Both the position numbers and the translations under genes were made by a program. Shown here piece by piece: positions 8,390-20,525 of a stretch of DNA of 64,000 nucleotides. The stretch lies in assembly GCF_023734135.1 (NCBI RefSeq), contig NZ_AP025730.1:1302001-1366000 (forward strand), written 5' to 3'. The notes under the pieces are model-generated. The model searched no databases and had not been told where the DNA came from. It saw only the letters and a list, made by a program, of their open reading frames with translations. The number at the start of each line of letters is the position of its first letter. Position 1 is the stretch's first letter. This stretch comes from Sphaerotilus microaerophilus. GTDB taxonomy: Bacteria > Pseudomonadota > Gammaproteobacteria > Burkholderiales > Burkholderiaceae_C.

Positions 8390-8944
8390 ATGCACGGCAT
8401 GTCTTTTCCGTCTTGGCGCGTCGGCGCCACTTTGACCGTGGCCCTGCTCGTGGCGGGCTGCGCTTCGTCCACCGGGGGCGGCGCCGCTGCGGCGCTGCAG
8501 CCCTATCGCATGGAAGTCGTGCAGGGCAACGTGGTCACGCGCGAGATGCTGGAGCAGTTGCGCCCCGGCCTGACGCGCGACCAGGTGCGTGGCCTGTTCG
8601 GTTCCCCGCTGCTGACCGACATCTTCCACGCCGACCGCTGGGACTACGTCTTCACGATCCGTCGCCAGGGGGCGGCGCCCCAGCAGCGCCGCGTCACCGT
8701 CTACTTCGCCAGTGACCGCGTGCAGCGCCACGAGGCCGGCGAGCTGCCCTCCGAACGGGAGTTCGTGGCCTCGATCGACGCCGCCAAGGTGAAGGCGCGC
8801 ACTGCCCCGCTGGAGCTGAACGAGACCCAGCTGCGCGCCCTGCCGCTGCCGGTGGGGCGCCCCGCCGCGGCCGTTGCGGCGGCGGGGCCGGCCAGTGCCC
8901 CGCAGCGCGTCTATCCGCCGCTGGAGCCGGATGCGCGGCCCTGA
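8390..8944 (+). CDS. bamE: Outer membrane assembly lipoprotein BamE
   Basis: The protein is 184 residues from ATG 8390 (a second ATG at 8399 is equally possible). A signal sequence ends in the lipobox LVAGC with Cys24. The BamE/SmpA domain follows: YRMEVVQGNVVTREMLEQLRPGLTRDQVRGLFGSPLLTDIF and WDYVFTIRR. BamE is an accessory part of the BAM complex that inserts beta-barrel proteins into the outer membrane. The C-terminal 70 residues are a longer Pro/Ala-rich extension than in Escherichia coli BamE (113 residues). A TACAAT at 8337-8342 may be its -10. Confidence 0.93.
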   Translation: MHGMSFPSWRVGATLTVALLVAGCASSTGGGAAAALQPYRMEVVQGNVVTREMLEQLRPGLTRDQVRGLFGSPLLTDIFHADRWDYVFTIRRQGAAPQQRRVTVYFASDRVQRHEAGELPSEREFVASIDAAKVKARTAPLELNETQLRALPLPVGRPAAAVAAAGPASAPQRVYPPLEPDARP

Positions 8945-8976
8945 CCTCCCGAGAACCTGAACCACGCGCCGCCTAG

Positions 8977-9804
<828 letters not shown>

Positions 9805-9839
9805 GCGATTCCCGGCACAGGACCGCACAGGACATTCGC

Positions 9840-10517
9840 ATGGGAGGCTACGCCAGGCTCTGGGCCGAGGGGGACGCGATCACCCGCACGGTGGCGCTGT
9901 TGCTGCTGGCGATGTCGGTGTCCGCCTGGGTGGTGATCCTGTGGAAGGGCTGGGTGCTCACGCGGGTGCGGCGTGACGTGGCCCGCGCCGTGCCGGCGTT
10001 CTGGTCCGGTGCCGACCTGGCATCGGCGCGCCTGCAGCTGCAGGCGATCGACCGTGAGCAGGTGCTCACCCCCCTGCTCGATGCCGCGCTGCTGACCCCG
10101 CCGGCGGGCACGCTGGAGTCGGCCGGCCAGGCCGAATCGCAACTGACGCGCCGCCTGCGTGACGCGCTGCACCGCATCGTCGCCCAGCTGCAGTACGGCC
10201 AGGTGCTGCTGGCCTCGGTGGGCAGCACGGCGCCCTTCATCGGCCTGTTCGGCACCGTCTGGGGCATCTACCACGCGCTGCTGGGCATCTCGGCGGCCGG
10301 CAGCATCAGCATCGACAAGGTGGCCGGCCCGGTGGGTGAGGCGCTCATCATGACCGCCGCCGGCCTGGCCGTGGCGATCCCTGCGGTGCTGGCCTACAAC
10401 GTCTTCGGCAAGTGGGTGGGCGCCTGCGAGGCGGAGCTGGAGGGCTTTGCCCACGACCTGCGCGAGATGCTGCTGGATCGCTCCCCGGGCGAGCGGCGCA
10501 GCGGCGAAGCGGGCTGA
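9840..10517 (+). CDS. exbB: ExbB/TolQ/MotA-type proton channel subunit
   Basis: The 225-residue protein has three membrane segments: one at residues 15-37 (VALLLLAMSVSAWVVILW) and two in the conserved block VGSTAPFIGLFGTVWGIYHAL and EALIMTAAGLAVAIPAVLAYN. That block is diagnostic for the ExbB/TolQ family. With ExbD it uses the proton motive force to drive a TonB-like partner. No tonB gene lies beside it. The order dapB-exbB-exbD-leuS is common in Burkholderiales. TolQ is the alternative assignment, less likely without tolA/tolB. Confidence 0.85.
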   Translation: MGGYARLWAEGDAITRTVALLLLAMSVSAWVVILWKGWVLTRVRRDVARAVPAFWSGADLASARLQLQAIDREQVLTPLLDAALLTPPAGTLESAGQAESQLTRRLRDALHRIVAQLQYGQVLLASVGSTAPFIGLFGTVWGIYHALLGISAAGSISIDKVAGPVGEALIMTAAGLAVAIPAVLAYNVFGKWVGACEAELEGFAHDLREMLLDRSPGERRSGEAG

Positions 10518-10533
10518 CGGAGGAGCCATCGCG

Positions 10534-10983
<450 letters not shown>

Positions 10984-11118
10984 TCGCGCCCTGAGCGCAC
11001 CCGACGCCGGGCTCGCCCCGGCCCCACGCGATAATCCCCCGCTTCCGCCGCCCGATCGGCGAGGTCCGCCTGCCGTCGCAGGACGACGGACCGCTCCCCT
11101 GCTTGCTGCTGCCGCGCC

Positions 11119-13812
11119 ATGAACGAGAAATACGATCCCGCTGCCGTCGAATCCGCCGCCCAGACCGCCTGGCGTGCTGCCGACGCCTACCGCGTCACCG
11201 AGGACGCCAGCAAGGCCAAGTTCTACGCCTGCTCGATGCTGCCCTACCCCTCGGGCAAGCTGCACATGGGCCATGTGCGCAACTACACCATCAACGACAT
11301 GCTCACGCGCCAGCTGCGCATGAAGGGCATGAACGTGCTGATGCCCATGGGCTGGGACGCCTTCGGCCTGCCCGCCGAGAACGCCGCGTTGAAGAACCGC
11401 GTGCCGCCGGAGAAGTGGACGCGCGAGAACATCGCCCACATGAAGGGCCAGATGCTGGCGATGGGCCTGGCGATCGACTGGAGCCGCGAGGTCGCCACCT
11501 GCGACCCCGAGTACTACAAGTGGAACCAGTGGCTTTTCCTGAAGATGCTGGAGGCCGGCATTGCCGAGCGCCGCACCCAGGTGGTGAACTGGGACCCGGT
11601 GGACATGACCGTGCTGGCCAACGAGCAGGTCATCGACGGCCGGGGCTGGCGCTCGGGCGCGCCGGTGGAAAAGCGCGAGATCCCGGGCTACTACCTGAAC
11701 ATCACGAAGTACGCCGACGAGTTGCTCAGCGCGGTGGCGAACCCCGAGGACCCGAACTACCTCTCCGGCTGGCCCGAGCGCGTGCGCTTGATGCAGGAGA
11801 ACTGGATCGGCAAGAGCGAGGGCGTGCGCTTCGCCTTTCCGCATCAGATCCGCGCTAACGACGGCGAGCTGATCCAGGGCGGGCGGCTCTACGTCTTCAC
11901 GACGCGCGCCGACACGATCATGGGCGTGACCTTCTGCGCCGTGGCGCCGGAGCACCCGCTGGCCGCGCACGCCGCGGCGGGCAACCCGGCGCTGGCGGTT
12001 TTCATCGCCGAATGCGCCCAGGGCGGCACCACCGAGGCCGAGCTGGCCACGCAGGAAAAGAAGGGCATGGCCACCGGCCTGTTCGTCACCCACCCGCTGA
12101 CCGGAGCGCAGGTCGAGGTCTGGGTCGGCAACTACGTGCTGATGAGCTACGGCGACGGCGCGGTGATGGGCGTGCCGGCGCACGACGAGCGCGACTTCGC
12201 CTTCGCCAACAAGTACGGCATCGCGATCAAGCAAGTCGTGAAGGTGGGTGACGAGCCGTTCTCGCTCGACGCCTGGGCCGACTGGTACGGCGACAAGCAG
12301 CGCGCGGTCTGCGTCAACTCCGGCGCTGAATTTGCATTTTTGGACGGCCTGGCCTACAAGGACGCCGTCAGCAAGGTCGCCGAGTTGCTCGCCGCCCAGG
12401 GGCTGGGCGAGAAAAAGACCACCTGGCGCCTGCGCGACTGGGGCATCAGCCGCCAGCGCTACTGGGGCACCCCGATCCCCATCATCCACTGCGACAGCTG
12501 CGGCGCCGTGCCGGTCCCCGAGCAGGACCTGCCGGTGGTGCTGCCGATCGACTGCGTGCCGGACGGCTCGGGCAACCCGCTGGCCAAGCGCGAGGACTTC
12601 CTGGCCGTCACCTGCCCCTGCTGCGGCAAGCCGGCGCGCCGCGAGACGGACACGATGGACACCTTCGTGGACAGCTCCTGGTACTACATGCGCTACTGCG
12701 ACCCGACCAACGCCGACAAGATGGTCGCCGAGGGCACGCAGTACTGGATGGGCGCGGGGAATTCGGCCGGCACGCCGGGCATGGACCAGTACATCGGCGG
12801 CATCGAGCACGCCATCCTGCACCTGCTGTACGCGCGCTTCTGGACCAAGGTGATGCGCGACCTGAAGCTGGTCAGCGTCAGCGAGCCCTTCACCCGCCTG
12901 CTCACGCAGGGCATGGTGCTCAACCACATCTACTCGCGCCGCGGCGAGAAGGGCGGCATCGAGTACTTCTGGCCGCACGAGGTGGAGAACGTCTTCGACG
13001 CGGGCGGCAAGATCGTCGGCGCCAAGTTGAAGAGCGACGGCTCGGCGGTGGACTACCAGGGCGTGGGCACCATGTCCAAGTCCAAGAACAACGGCGTGGA
13101 CCCGCAGGCGCTGATCGACCAGTACGGCGCAGACACCGCCCGCCTGTTCGTGATGTTCGCCAGCCCGCCAGAGCAGACGTTGGAGTGGAACGACGCCGGC
13201 GTCGAGGGGGCGCACCGCTTCCTCAAGCGCGTCTGGGGTTTTGCGGCGAAGAACGAGGCCCGGCTGAAGACCGCCACCGCCGGCAACCTGAGCGAGGCGC
13301 CGCTGCGTGCCGAGGCCAAGGCGCTGCGCCGCGAGCTGCACCTGGTGCTCAAGCAGATCAGCTACGACTTCGAGCGCATGCAGTACAACACCGTGGTGTC
13401 GGGCTGCATGAAGCTGCTCAACGCGATGGAAGCCTTCAAGCCGGACGGCTCGGCTGGCGACGACGCGGTGCTCTGCGAAGCCGTTTCGGTGCTGCTGCGC
13501 GGCCTCTATCCCGCCTGCCCGCACCTGACCTGGTCGCTTTGGCAGGAACTGGGTTTTGCGGCTCGCCTGGGCGACCTGCTCGACGCACCCTGGCCCGCGG
13601 TGGACGAGGCCGCGCTGGTGCAGGACGAGATCGAGCTGGTGCTGCAGGTCAACGGCAAGCTGCGTGGCGCGATCAAGGTGCCCGCCAGCGCCGACCGGGC
13701 CGCGATCGAGGCGGCGGCCGCGGCCAGCCCCGACGTGGCCAAGTTCGCCGAAGGCCGGCCGGTGAAGAAGATCATCGTCGTGCCCGGTCGGCTGGTGAAC
13801 GTGGTCGTCTGA
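11119..13812 (+). CDS. leuS: Leucyl-tRNA synthetase
   Basis: The 897-residue class I synthetase has HMGH (the HIGH motif) at residues 49-52 and MSKSK (KMSKS) at about 652-656. The [23 protein letters not shown] segment and the CP1 editing domain with [21 protein letters not shown] between them identify LeuS. It charges tRNA-Leu and edits mischarged products. It starts 135 bp after exbD; no T-box or attenuator is visible in that gap. lptE follows closely, as in other betaproteobacteria. Confidence 0.97.
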   Translation: MNEKYDPAAVESAAQTAWRAADAYRVTEDASKAKFYACSMLPYPSGKLHMGHVRNYTINDMLTRQLRMKGMNVLMPMGWDAFGLPAENAALKNRVPPEKWTRENIAHMKGQMLAMGLAIDWSREVATCDPEYYKWNQWLFLKMLEAGIAERRTQVVNWDPVDMTVLANEQVIDGRGWRSGAPVEKREIPGYYLNITKYADELLSAVANPEDPNYLSGWPERVRLMQENWIGKSEGVRFAFPHQIRANDGELIQGGRLYVFTTRADTIMGVTFCAVAPEHPLAAHAAAGNPALAVFIAECAQGGTTEAELATQEKKGMATGLFVTHPLTGAQVEVWVGNYVLMSYGDGAVMGVPAHDERDFAFANKYGIAIKQVVKVGDEPFSLDAWADWYGDKQRAVCVNSGAEFAFLDGLAYKDAVSKVAELLAAQGLGEKKTTWRLRDWGISRQRYWGTPIPIIHCDSCGAVPVPEQDLPVVLPIDCVPDGSGNPLAKREDFLAVTCPCCGKPARRETDTMDTFVDSSWYYMRYCDPTNADKMVAEGTQYWMGAGNSAGTPGMDQYIGGIEHAILHLLYARFWTKVMRDLKLVSVSEPFTRLLTQGMVLNHIYSRRGEKGGIEYFWPHEVENVFDAGGKIVGAKLKSDGSAVDYQGVGTMSKSKNNGVDPQALIDQYGADTARLFVMFASPPEQTLEWNDAGVEGAHRFLKRVWGFAAKNEARLKTATAGNLSEAPLRAEAKALRRELHLVLKQISYDFERMQYNTVVSGCMKLLNAMEAFKPDGSAGDDAVLCEAVSVLLRGLYPACPHLTWSLWQELGFAARLGDLLDAPWPAVDEAALVQDEIELVLQVNGKLRGAIKVPASADRAAIEAAAAASPDVAKFAEGRPVKKIIVVPGRLVNVVV

Positions 13813-13823
13813 CCCGGCTCGTG

Positions 13824-14396
13824 ATGACGATCTCGCGGCGCTCCTGGCTGGTCGGCTCGGCCACCGTGGTGTCCCTGGCATTGGCCGGTTGCGGCTTCCA
13901 GCTGCGCCGCCCGCCCGAGCTGCAGCTCAAGCGCATCCACCTGGCCGGCTTCTCGCGCTACTCCGGCCAGGCCGACGAGCTGCGCCGCCAGCTGCGTGCC
14001 AGCCCGGGTGTCACGCTGGTGGAGGCGCCCGCCGAGGCCGACCTGGTGCTGGAGGCGCTGCTCGACAGCCAGAATCAGGTCGCCACCTCTACCACCGCCG
14101 CTGGCCAGGTGCGTGAACTCAGCCTGCGCACGCGGCTGCGCTACCGCGTGCGCACGCCCGGCGGGCGCGAATTGATCGAGCCCACCGAGCTGGCGCTGGC
14201 ACGCGACATGACCTTCGAGGAGTCGATCTCGCTGGCCAAGGAGCAGGAGGCGCAGATCCTCTACCGCGCGATGCACGCCGACATCGCCACCCAGGTGCTG
14301 CGGCGGTTGGCCACGATCGGCCCGGCTGCCGTGGCCGAGGCTGCGTCCGCGGCTTCGGCCGCATCGGCTGCTGCGGCGGCGGCCTCGGCCCGCTGA
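13824..14396 (+). CDS. lptE: LPS-assembly lipoprotein LptE
   Basis: The 190-residue lipoprotein starts at ATG 13824 (a GTG directly before it is possible). The signal peptide ends LALAGCGFQLR, the lipobox and first residues typical of LptE; the Cys is residue 23. The body has the alternation LKRIHLAGFSRYSG, DELRRQLRASPGVTLVEAPAEADLVLEAL and LRTRLRYRV. LptE plugs LptD in the outer membrane LPS translocon. The C-terminus ends in an Ala/Ser repeat (EAASAASAASAAAAAASAR) of about 22 residues that is not part of the fold. Confidence 0.9.
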   Translation: MTISRRSWLVGSATVVSLALAGCGFQLRRPPELQLKRIHLAGFSRYSGQADELRRQLRASPGVTLVEAPAEADLVLEALLDSQNQVATSTTAAGQVRELSLRTRLRYRVRTPGGRELIEPTELALARDMTFEESISLAKEQEAQILYRAMHADIATQVLRRLATIGPAAVAEAASAASAASAAAAAASAR

Positions 14397-14418
14397 TCGC
14401 AGCGCACCGGTCCACGCC

Positions 14419-15510
14419 ATGCAGCTGCGCGCCGAACAGCTCCCCCAGGCCCTGGCCCGCGGCCTGCGCCCGGTGTACGTTGTCTACGGCGACGAGGCCC
14501 TGCTGGCGCAGGAGGCCGCCGACACGGTGCGCGCCGCCGCCCGCCAGGCGGGCTACAGCGAGCGGGTGGTGCACACCGTGCAAGGCGCGCACTTCGACTG
14601 GTCCGGCCTGCTGGGCGAGACCAGCGCGCTCAGCCTCTTCTCCGACCGCCGCCTGATCGAGATCCGCATCCCCGGCGGCAAGCCTGGCAAGGAGGGCTCC
14701 GAGGCGCTGCAGCGGCTGGTTGAGACGCTGTCGGACGACAACCTCATCCTCGTGCTGCTGCCGCGGCTGGACCGCACCCAGCTCGCCAGCGCCTGGTTCA
14801 CCGCGCTGGACGGTGCCGGCGCCAGCGTGCGCGTCGACCCCATCGAGCGCCCCGCGCTGCCGCAGTGGATCGCCCAGCGCCTGGCCGCGCAGGGCCTGCG
14901 TGTCGAGGACGGCGAGCCCGGCCAGCGCGCGCTGGCCTTCTTTGCCGACCGCATCGAAGGCAACCTGCTGGCCGCGCACCAGGAGATCAGCAAGCTGGCG
15001 CTGCTGCATCCCAGCGCGACGCTGGGCTTCGAGCAGATCGAATCGGCCGTGCTCAACGTGGCGCGCTACGACGTCTTCAAGCTCGGCGAGGCGGTGCTGG
15101 CCGGCAACGTGCCCCGCGCACTGCGCATGCTCGACGGCCTGTGCGCCGAGGGCGAGGCCGCCGTGCTGGTGCACTGGACCCTGTCGGAGGATCTGCGCGC
15201 GCTGCGCCGCGTGCAGATCGCGCTGCGCGAGGGCAAACCGCCCCCGCTGGCGCTGCGCGAGGCGCGTGTCTGGGGCCAGAAGGAGCGCCTGCTGGAGCGC
15301 GTGCTGCCGCAGCTGCCCGATGCCCCCCTCGACGCCCTGGTGGCCGACGCCCACACCGTGGACGGCATCGTCAAGGGTCTGCGCGATCCCGCCTGGCCGC
15401 TCGACCCCTGGGAGGCGCTCAGGCGGCTGATGCTGCAGACGGTGGAGGCGCTGCGCCCGCTGCCCAAGCGGGGCGCTGCGCCGCCGCCGCCGCTGGCGCT
15501 GCGGCCCTGA
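14419..15510 (+). CDS. holA: DNA polymerase III subunit delta
   Basis: The 363-residue protein matches the HolA family: N-terminal RPVYVVYGDEALLAQEAADTVR, then FSDRRLIEIRIPGGKPGKEG, the AAA+ lid FFADRIEGNLLAAHQEISKLALL and the collar domain with DVFKLGEAVLAGNVPRALRML. Delta opens the beta sliding clamp within the clamp loader. It lies 22 bp after lptE, the same leuS-lptE-holA order as in most beta- and gammaproteobacteria, and ends the operon before the groES promoter. Confidence 0.94.
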   Translation: MQLRAEQLPQALARGLRPVYVVYGDEALLAQEAADTVRAAARQAGYSERVVHTVQGAHFDWSGLLGETSALSLFSDRRLIEIRIPGGKPGKEGSEALQRLVETLSDDNLILVLLPRLDRTQLASAWFTALDGAGASVRVDPIERPALPQWIAQRLAAQGLRVEDGEPGQRALAFFADRIEGNLLAAHQEISKLALLHPSATLGFEQIESAVLNVARYDVFKLGEAVLAGNVPRALRMLDGLCAEGEAAVLVHWTLSEDLRALRRVQIALREGKPPPLALREARVWGQKERLLERVLPQLPDAPLDALVADAHTVDGIVKGLRDPAWPLDPWEALRRLMLQTVEALRPLPKRGAAPPPPLALRP

Positions 15511-15551
15511 GGGCGGGAAAACCCGTAGAACAAGGGCAGATCCCTGGCCCC

Positions 15552-15579
15552 TTGAAAGCCCGCACATCGTTCCTATAAT
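15552..15579 (+). promoter_or_regulatory. Sigma-70 promoter of groES-groEL
   Basis: TTGAAA (5 of 6) and TATAAT (6 of 6) are separated by 16 bp. The predicted start point lies at the left edge of the CIRCE element. The CTTGAAA could also serve sigma-32, but the -10 is a sigma-70 box. Confidence 0.85.
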
Positions 15580-15586
15580 CTCGCTG

Positions 15587-15613
15587 TTAGCACTCGCAGG
15601 TGATGAGTGCTAG
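15587..15613 (+). promoter_or_regulatory. CIRCE operator (HrcA binding site)
   Basis: TTAGCACTC-N9-GAGTGCTAG matches the CIRCE consensus TTAGCACTC-N9-GAGTGCTAA with one mismatch at the last base. It lies just after the -10 box, so HrcA binding should block groESL transcription and heat should release it. hrcA itself is not in the window. Confidence 0.95.
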
Positions 15614-15733
15614 TGATCCCGGGTGGTGTTCTCTTTGGTGAACCTGCCGGGGGAGGTGGGCGGCGTTTGCGCCCTGCCGGCGACGGCCCCACCGATTCCC
15701 AAACAGTCCAGTCTTTCCTCCCTAGGAGATACG

Positions 15734-16024
15734 ATGAAACTTCGTCCTCTGCACGATCGCGTGATCGTCAAGCGCCTCGAACAAGAAACCAAGACCGCTT
15801 CGGGCATCGTGATCCCCGACAACGCCGCAGAGAAGCCCGATCAGGGTGAAGTCCTGGCCGTGGGCCCGGGCAAGCGCAACGACAAGGGCGACTTCGTGGC
15901 CCTGAACGTCGCCGTGGGTGACCGCGTCCTGTTCGGCAAGTACAGCGGCCAGTCCGTCAAGGTCGACGGCGAAGAGCTGCTGGTCATGCGCGAAGAAGAC
16001 CTGTTTGCCGTGGTGCAGAAGTAA
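15734..16024 (+). CDS. groES: Co-chaperonin GroES
   Basis: The 96-residue protein has the GroES signature [31 protein letters not shown] and the mobile loop, and ends [13 protein letters not shown]. It forms the heptameric lid of the GroEL folding chamber. AGGAGA nine bases upstream sets the ATG at 15734; a 120-nt leader with CIRCE at its start precedes it. groEL follows after 64 bp. Confidence 0.98.
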   Translation: MKLRPLHDRVIVKRLEQETKTASGIVIPDNAAEKPDQGEVLAVGPGKRNDKGDFVALNVAVGDRVLFGKYSGQSVKVDGEELLVMREEDLFAVVQK

Positions 16025-16070
16025 GCCTCGGGCTGCTTCTTCCCCTCCACGCAAACCATCCCCTATTTGA

Positions 16071-17732
<1,662 letters not shown>

Positions 17733-17772
17733 GTCCGGTTGCCTGAGCGCGGCTCGCCGCGTTCAAGCCAGC

Positions 17773-17800
17773 AAAAAGGCCGCAGCGATGCGGCCTTTTT
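17773..17800. terminator. Terminator after groEL (A/T-flanked, possibly bidirectional)
   Basis: AAAAAGGCCGC and GCGGCCTTTTT form an 11-bp perfect inverted repeat around the 6-nt loop AGCGAT. The T-tract serves the plus strand; the A-tract would serve the minus strand. Confidence 0.9.
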
Positions 17801-17968
17801 GCATTTGAGCGACCAGACACGTCAAGCCCGGGCCGAGGCGACGGCTGGTGTTCGTGGGCACGACCGCGAAGTGACATTTTTGGTCGCCCCAGCGTCGTCA
17901 ACCGGCTCTGATGGGTCTCCATGCGCGCAAAAGCTCCTCAAAAGTGCAGGTTCTCTGCGAGATCAGGC

Positions 17969-17984
17969 TGGCACGGGAACTGCA
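17969..17984 (+). promoter_or_regulatory. Sigma-54 (-24/-12) promoter of pilA
   Basis: TGGCACGGGAACTGCA matches the RpoN consensus TGGCAC-N5-TTGCA with one change (C for the first T). The invariant GG and GC are separated by exactly 10 bp. It lies 38 bp before the pilin start. Sigma-54/PilR control of pilA is well known in Pseudomonas and other proteobacteria. Confidence 0.8.
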
Positions 17985-18022
17985 TGATGAGTCCTTGTTC
18001 TTGTCCCAACTGGAGGTTACAG

Positions 18023-18499
18023 ATGAAACGTGTTCAACAGGGCTTCACGCTGATCGAACTGATGATCGTCGTGGCGATCATCGGCATCTTGGCTGCCGTG
18101 GCGCTGCCGGCTTATCAGGATTACACCAAGCGCGCGAAGATGTCTGAAGTCATCCTGGCCGCGTCGCAGTGCCGCACGTCGATCAGCGAGGCTATCCAGT
18201 CGATGCCGACGACGTCGATCGGTACGGCGAATGGATGGGGCTGTGAATCCACTAGTCCCTCGAAGTACGTTGCGTCGGTGGCCACTGGTATCAACGGTGT
18301 TGTCACGGTGACCACCCAGGGTTTCAATGACGCAGCCATCGATGGTAAGACCATCACGCTGACGCCTTATTCGGACATTGCAATGGCTAATGCCATCGAC
18401 GTGTCGGCCGCCGCCAAGGATCAGGGCAAGCAAGTCGCCGCGTGGAAGTGCGCGGCGGGCACGCTCACCCCCAAATATCTCCCGGGTTCCTGCAAGTAA
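18023..18499 (+). CDS. pilA: Type IV major pilin PilA
   Basis: The 158-residue prepilin has a short basic leader (MKRVQQG) cleaved by PilD before Phe8; Glu at mature position 5 (FTLIEL) and the hydrophobic spine [21 protein letters not shown] follow. A C-terminal disulfide loop is marked by Cys143 and Cys157, and a further cysteine pair (Cys50, Cys74) is present in the head. TGGAGGT precedes the ATG. The gene is flanked by a sigma-54 promoter and a strong terminator, the usual form of a highly expressed pilin. The following gene probably glycosylates it. Confidence 0.93.
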   Translation: MKRVQQGFTLIELMIVVAIIGILAAVALPAYQDYTKRAKMSEVILAASQCRTSISEAIQSMPTTSIGTANGWGCESTSPSKYVASVATGINGVVTVTTQGFNDAAIDGKTITLTPYSDIAMANAIDVSAAAKDQGKQVAAWKCAAGTLTPKYLPGSCK

Positions 18500-18523
18500 C
18501 GACACCTGCTTTAGGTTCGACTC

Positions 18524-18549
18524 AAAGAGGGGGCTTCGGCCCCCTCTTT
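18524..18549 (+). terminator. Terminator after pilA
   Basis: AAAGAGGGGGC-TTCG-GCCCCCTCTTT is an 11-bp perfect stem with a very stable UUCG loop. It separates pilin transcription from pglL and should limit read-through. Confidence 0.9.
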
Positions 18550-18592
18550 CCGTTTTCGGGCCTCAGAGAATGCATCCGATGAATCGAGCACA

Positions 18593-20515
18593 ATGCCGGC
18601 TCTGATGAGTCAAGCTATACCCCCATTCAGCGGCCGGACCGACGGCGGTGCGGTCACTTCGATCGGTTGGCTTGTTGTCGCTCTCCCCTTCCTGATCGCC
18701 TTCAGCGTCTCGCCCTCGTCCACCTACTTCAACCAGGCCTGGGCCGTGGCGGCTTCGGGGCTGTGGTTGCTGGCGTGGTTGGCACGGGCGCCGGTGCGGG
18801 CGGTGGGGGCCTTGCCGGCGGGGACTCGGGCGGTGCTGCTGGCGTTGGGGCTTCTGGCGGGGGCGATGCTCGTACCGGGGGCGCCCATCGGGCAGCGGTT
18901 GCTCCCCCTGGCCTGTGTGCTGCTGGCCGCGGCGATGGTGTACGCCGCGGCACGTGCGGCCCAGGCGGGTGATCTGGCGAGTTTTGCCCGGCCGCTGGCC
19001 TGGGGCCTGGTGATCGCAGGGCTGGCCAGTGTGGGGGTCGGGCTGGTGCAGGTGTTCGCGCCCGATTGGGCGGATGGCCGCCTGGTGTCCCTGCCGACGA
19101 TTGCCGGGCGGGCGATTGGCAACATGCGCCAGCCCAACCAGCTGTCGACCCTGCTGATGTGGGCGATCGCCGCCGCGGTGTGGCTGGGCGTGTCGTCCGG
19201 CTGGCCGCGCCGGGTGCTGCTGGCGGTGGTGGCGCTGCTGGTGTTTGGCGTGGCGATGACGGCTTCGCGCACCGGCAGCGTGGGCATCGGCCTGCTGCTG
19301 ATCTGGGGACTGCTGGACCGCCGCCTGCCGGGCTGGGTGCGCCTGTTGCTCATCGCCTGCCTGCCGCTGTATGTGCTGAGCTGGTGGGGGCTGGAGCAGT
19401 GGCTATCGGCCCACGGGGTGGCCTACTACGGCGAGGATCAGCTCAAGAAGACGTTGCACGGCGATGCGAGCAGCTCGCGCGGGCGGATCTGGTCCAACGC
19501 CTGGGCGATGATCCAGGCGCATCCCTGGTTCGGCACCGGCGTGGGGGCGTTCAATTTCGTCTGGTCGATGACGCCCTTCCCGGGCCGGCCGGTGGCCTTC
19601 TTCGACCACACCCACAACATCGCGCTGCAGTGGGCGGCGGAGTTCGGCCTGCCGATCGCCGTGGCGGTGTGTGCCGCGCTGCTGTGGGGGCTGTGGAGCG
19701 CGCGCGGGGCACTGCGCGCTGCGGATGACGAGGCGGCCATGGGCGCACGCACGGCGCTGTTCATGCTGGTGCTGGTGGGCGTGCACAGCCTGCTGGAGTA
19801 TCCGCTCTGGTACACCTACTTCCTGCTGCCCACGGCGGTGATGGCCGGTTGGCTGACGGGCAGCGCTCCCACCGGCGGCGGGCTGGCGCCGGCGCAGTCC
19901 ACCGGCCGGGTGGGCGTGGCTGCCGTGGCGCTGGCCGGGGCGCTGGCGGTGCTGGGCACGGTCTGGGCGACGCTGCAGTACTGGCAGGTGGCGGTGATCT
20001 TCGAGCCGGAGCTCTCCCTGGGCGAAGACCTGCCGCTGGAGGCGCGCATCGAGCGCGGCCAGCGCAGCCTGTTCTGGGGGCACCACGCCGACTACGCCAA
20101 GGTCACGATGGCCGAGCGGCCGGAGGCGGTGTTCGCGCAGTTCGAGCGCCCGCTCTATCACCTGATGGACACCCGGCTGATGACGGCCTACGCCCGGGCG
20201 CTGGCGGGGCGGGGCGAGCTGGAGCGTGCCCGCCATGTGGCGGCCCGGCTGCAGGAGTTCCACAACCCGGCCGCGGAGGCCTTCTTCGCGCCCTGCGATC
20301 CGGCCAGCGCAGCTGGCCTGGGGGCGGCATCGGCAGTCGCCTCCGCCGTGGCCAGACCGGTGCCAGCGGCCAGTGCGGCCAGTGCGGCCAGTGCAGCCAG
20401 TGCAGCCAGTGCAGCCAGCCGGCCGTTCCAGTGCGGGCCGGATCCCCGCCTGGATGCCGCCCAGCTGGTGCTGCCGCCCCGGCTCAGCCAGGGCGCTGGC
20501 AGCGTGCCGAGGTAG
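18593..20515 (+). CDS. pglL: PglL/Wzy-type O-oligosaccharyltransferase (pilin glycosylation)
   Basis: The 640-residue membrane protein has about a dozen hydrophobic segments and the large periplasmic loop of the Wzy_C/O-antigen ligase superfamily: RQPNQLSTLLMWA, SSSRGRIWSNAWAMIQAHPWFGTGVGAFNF and FFDHTHNIALQWAAEFG, where the His-x-His-Asn motif is typical of PglL. The family transfers lipid-linked oligosaccharide to serines of pilins. Its position right after pilA supports this role over O-antigen ligation. The C-terminus holds a soluble domain and an (Ala-Ala-Ser) repeat encoded by a 9-bp tandem repeat. An ATG at 18605 is an alternative start. Confidence 0.8.
   Translation: MPALMSQAIPPFSGRTDGGAVTSIGWLVVALPFLIAFSVSPSSTYFNQAWAVAASGLWLLAWLARAPVRAVGALPAGTRAVLLALGLLAGAMLVPGAPIGQRLLPLACVLLAAAMVYAAARAAQAGDLASFARPLAWGLVIAGLASVGVGLVQVFAPDWADGRLVSLPTIAGRAIGNMRQPNQLSTLLMWAIAAAVWLGVSSGWPRRVLLAVVALLVFGVAMTASRTGSVGIGLLLIWGLLDRRLPGWVRLLLIACLPLYVLSWWGLEQWLSAHGVAYYGEDQLKKTLHGDASSSRGRIWSNAWAMIQAHPWFGTGVGAFNFVWSMTPFPGRPVAFFDHTHNIALQWAAEFGLPIAVAVCAALLWGLWSARGALRAADDEAAMGARTALFMLVLVGVHSLLEYPLWYTYFLLPTAVMAGWLTGSAPTGGGLAPAQSTGRVGVAAVALAGALAVLGTVWATLQYWQVAVIFEPELSLGEDLPLEARIERGQRSLFWGHHADYAKVTMAERPEAVFAQFERPLYHLMDTRLMTAYARALAGRGELERARHVAARLQEFHNPAAEAFFAPCDPASAAGLGAASAVASAVARPVPAASAASAASAASAASAASRPFQCGPDPRLDAAQLVLPPRLSQGAGSVPR
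20371..20415 (+). repeat. 9-bp tandem repeat in pglL
   Basis: Five in-frame copies of CAGTGC(G/A)GC encode Ala-Ser-Ala steps in the C-terminal tail; the first two have G and the last three A at the variable position. Copy-number change would keep the frame. Confidence 0.9.
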
Positions 20516-20525
20516 CGTCTTGGCG

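Noticed and set aside
10984..11118. T-box or leucine attenuator before leuS
   Set aside because: No T-box motif, leader peptide with Leu codons or terminator hairpin is seen in the 135-bp gap.
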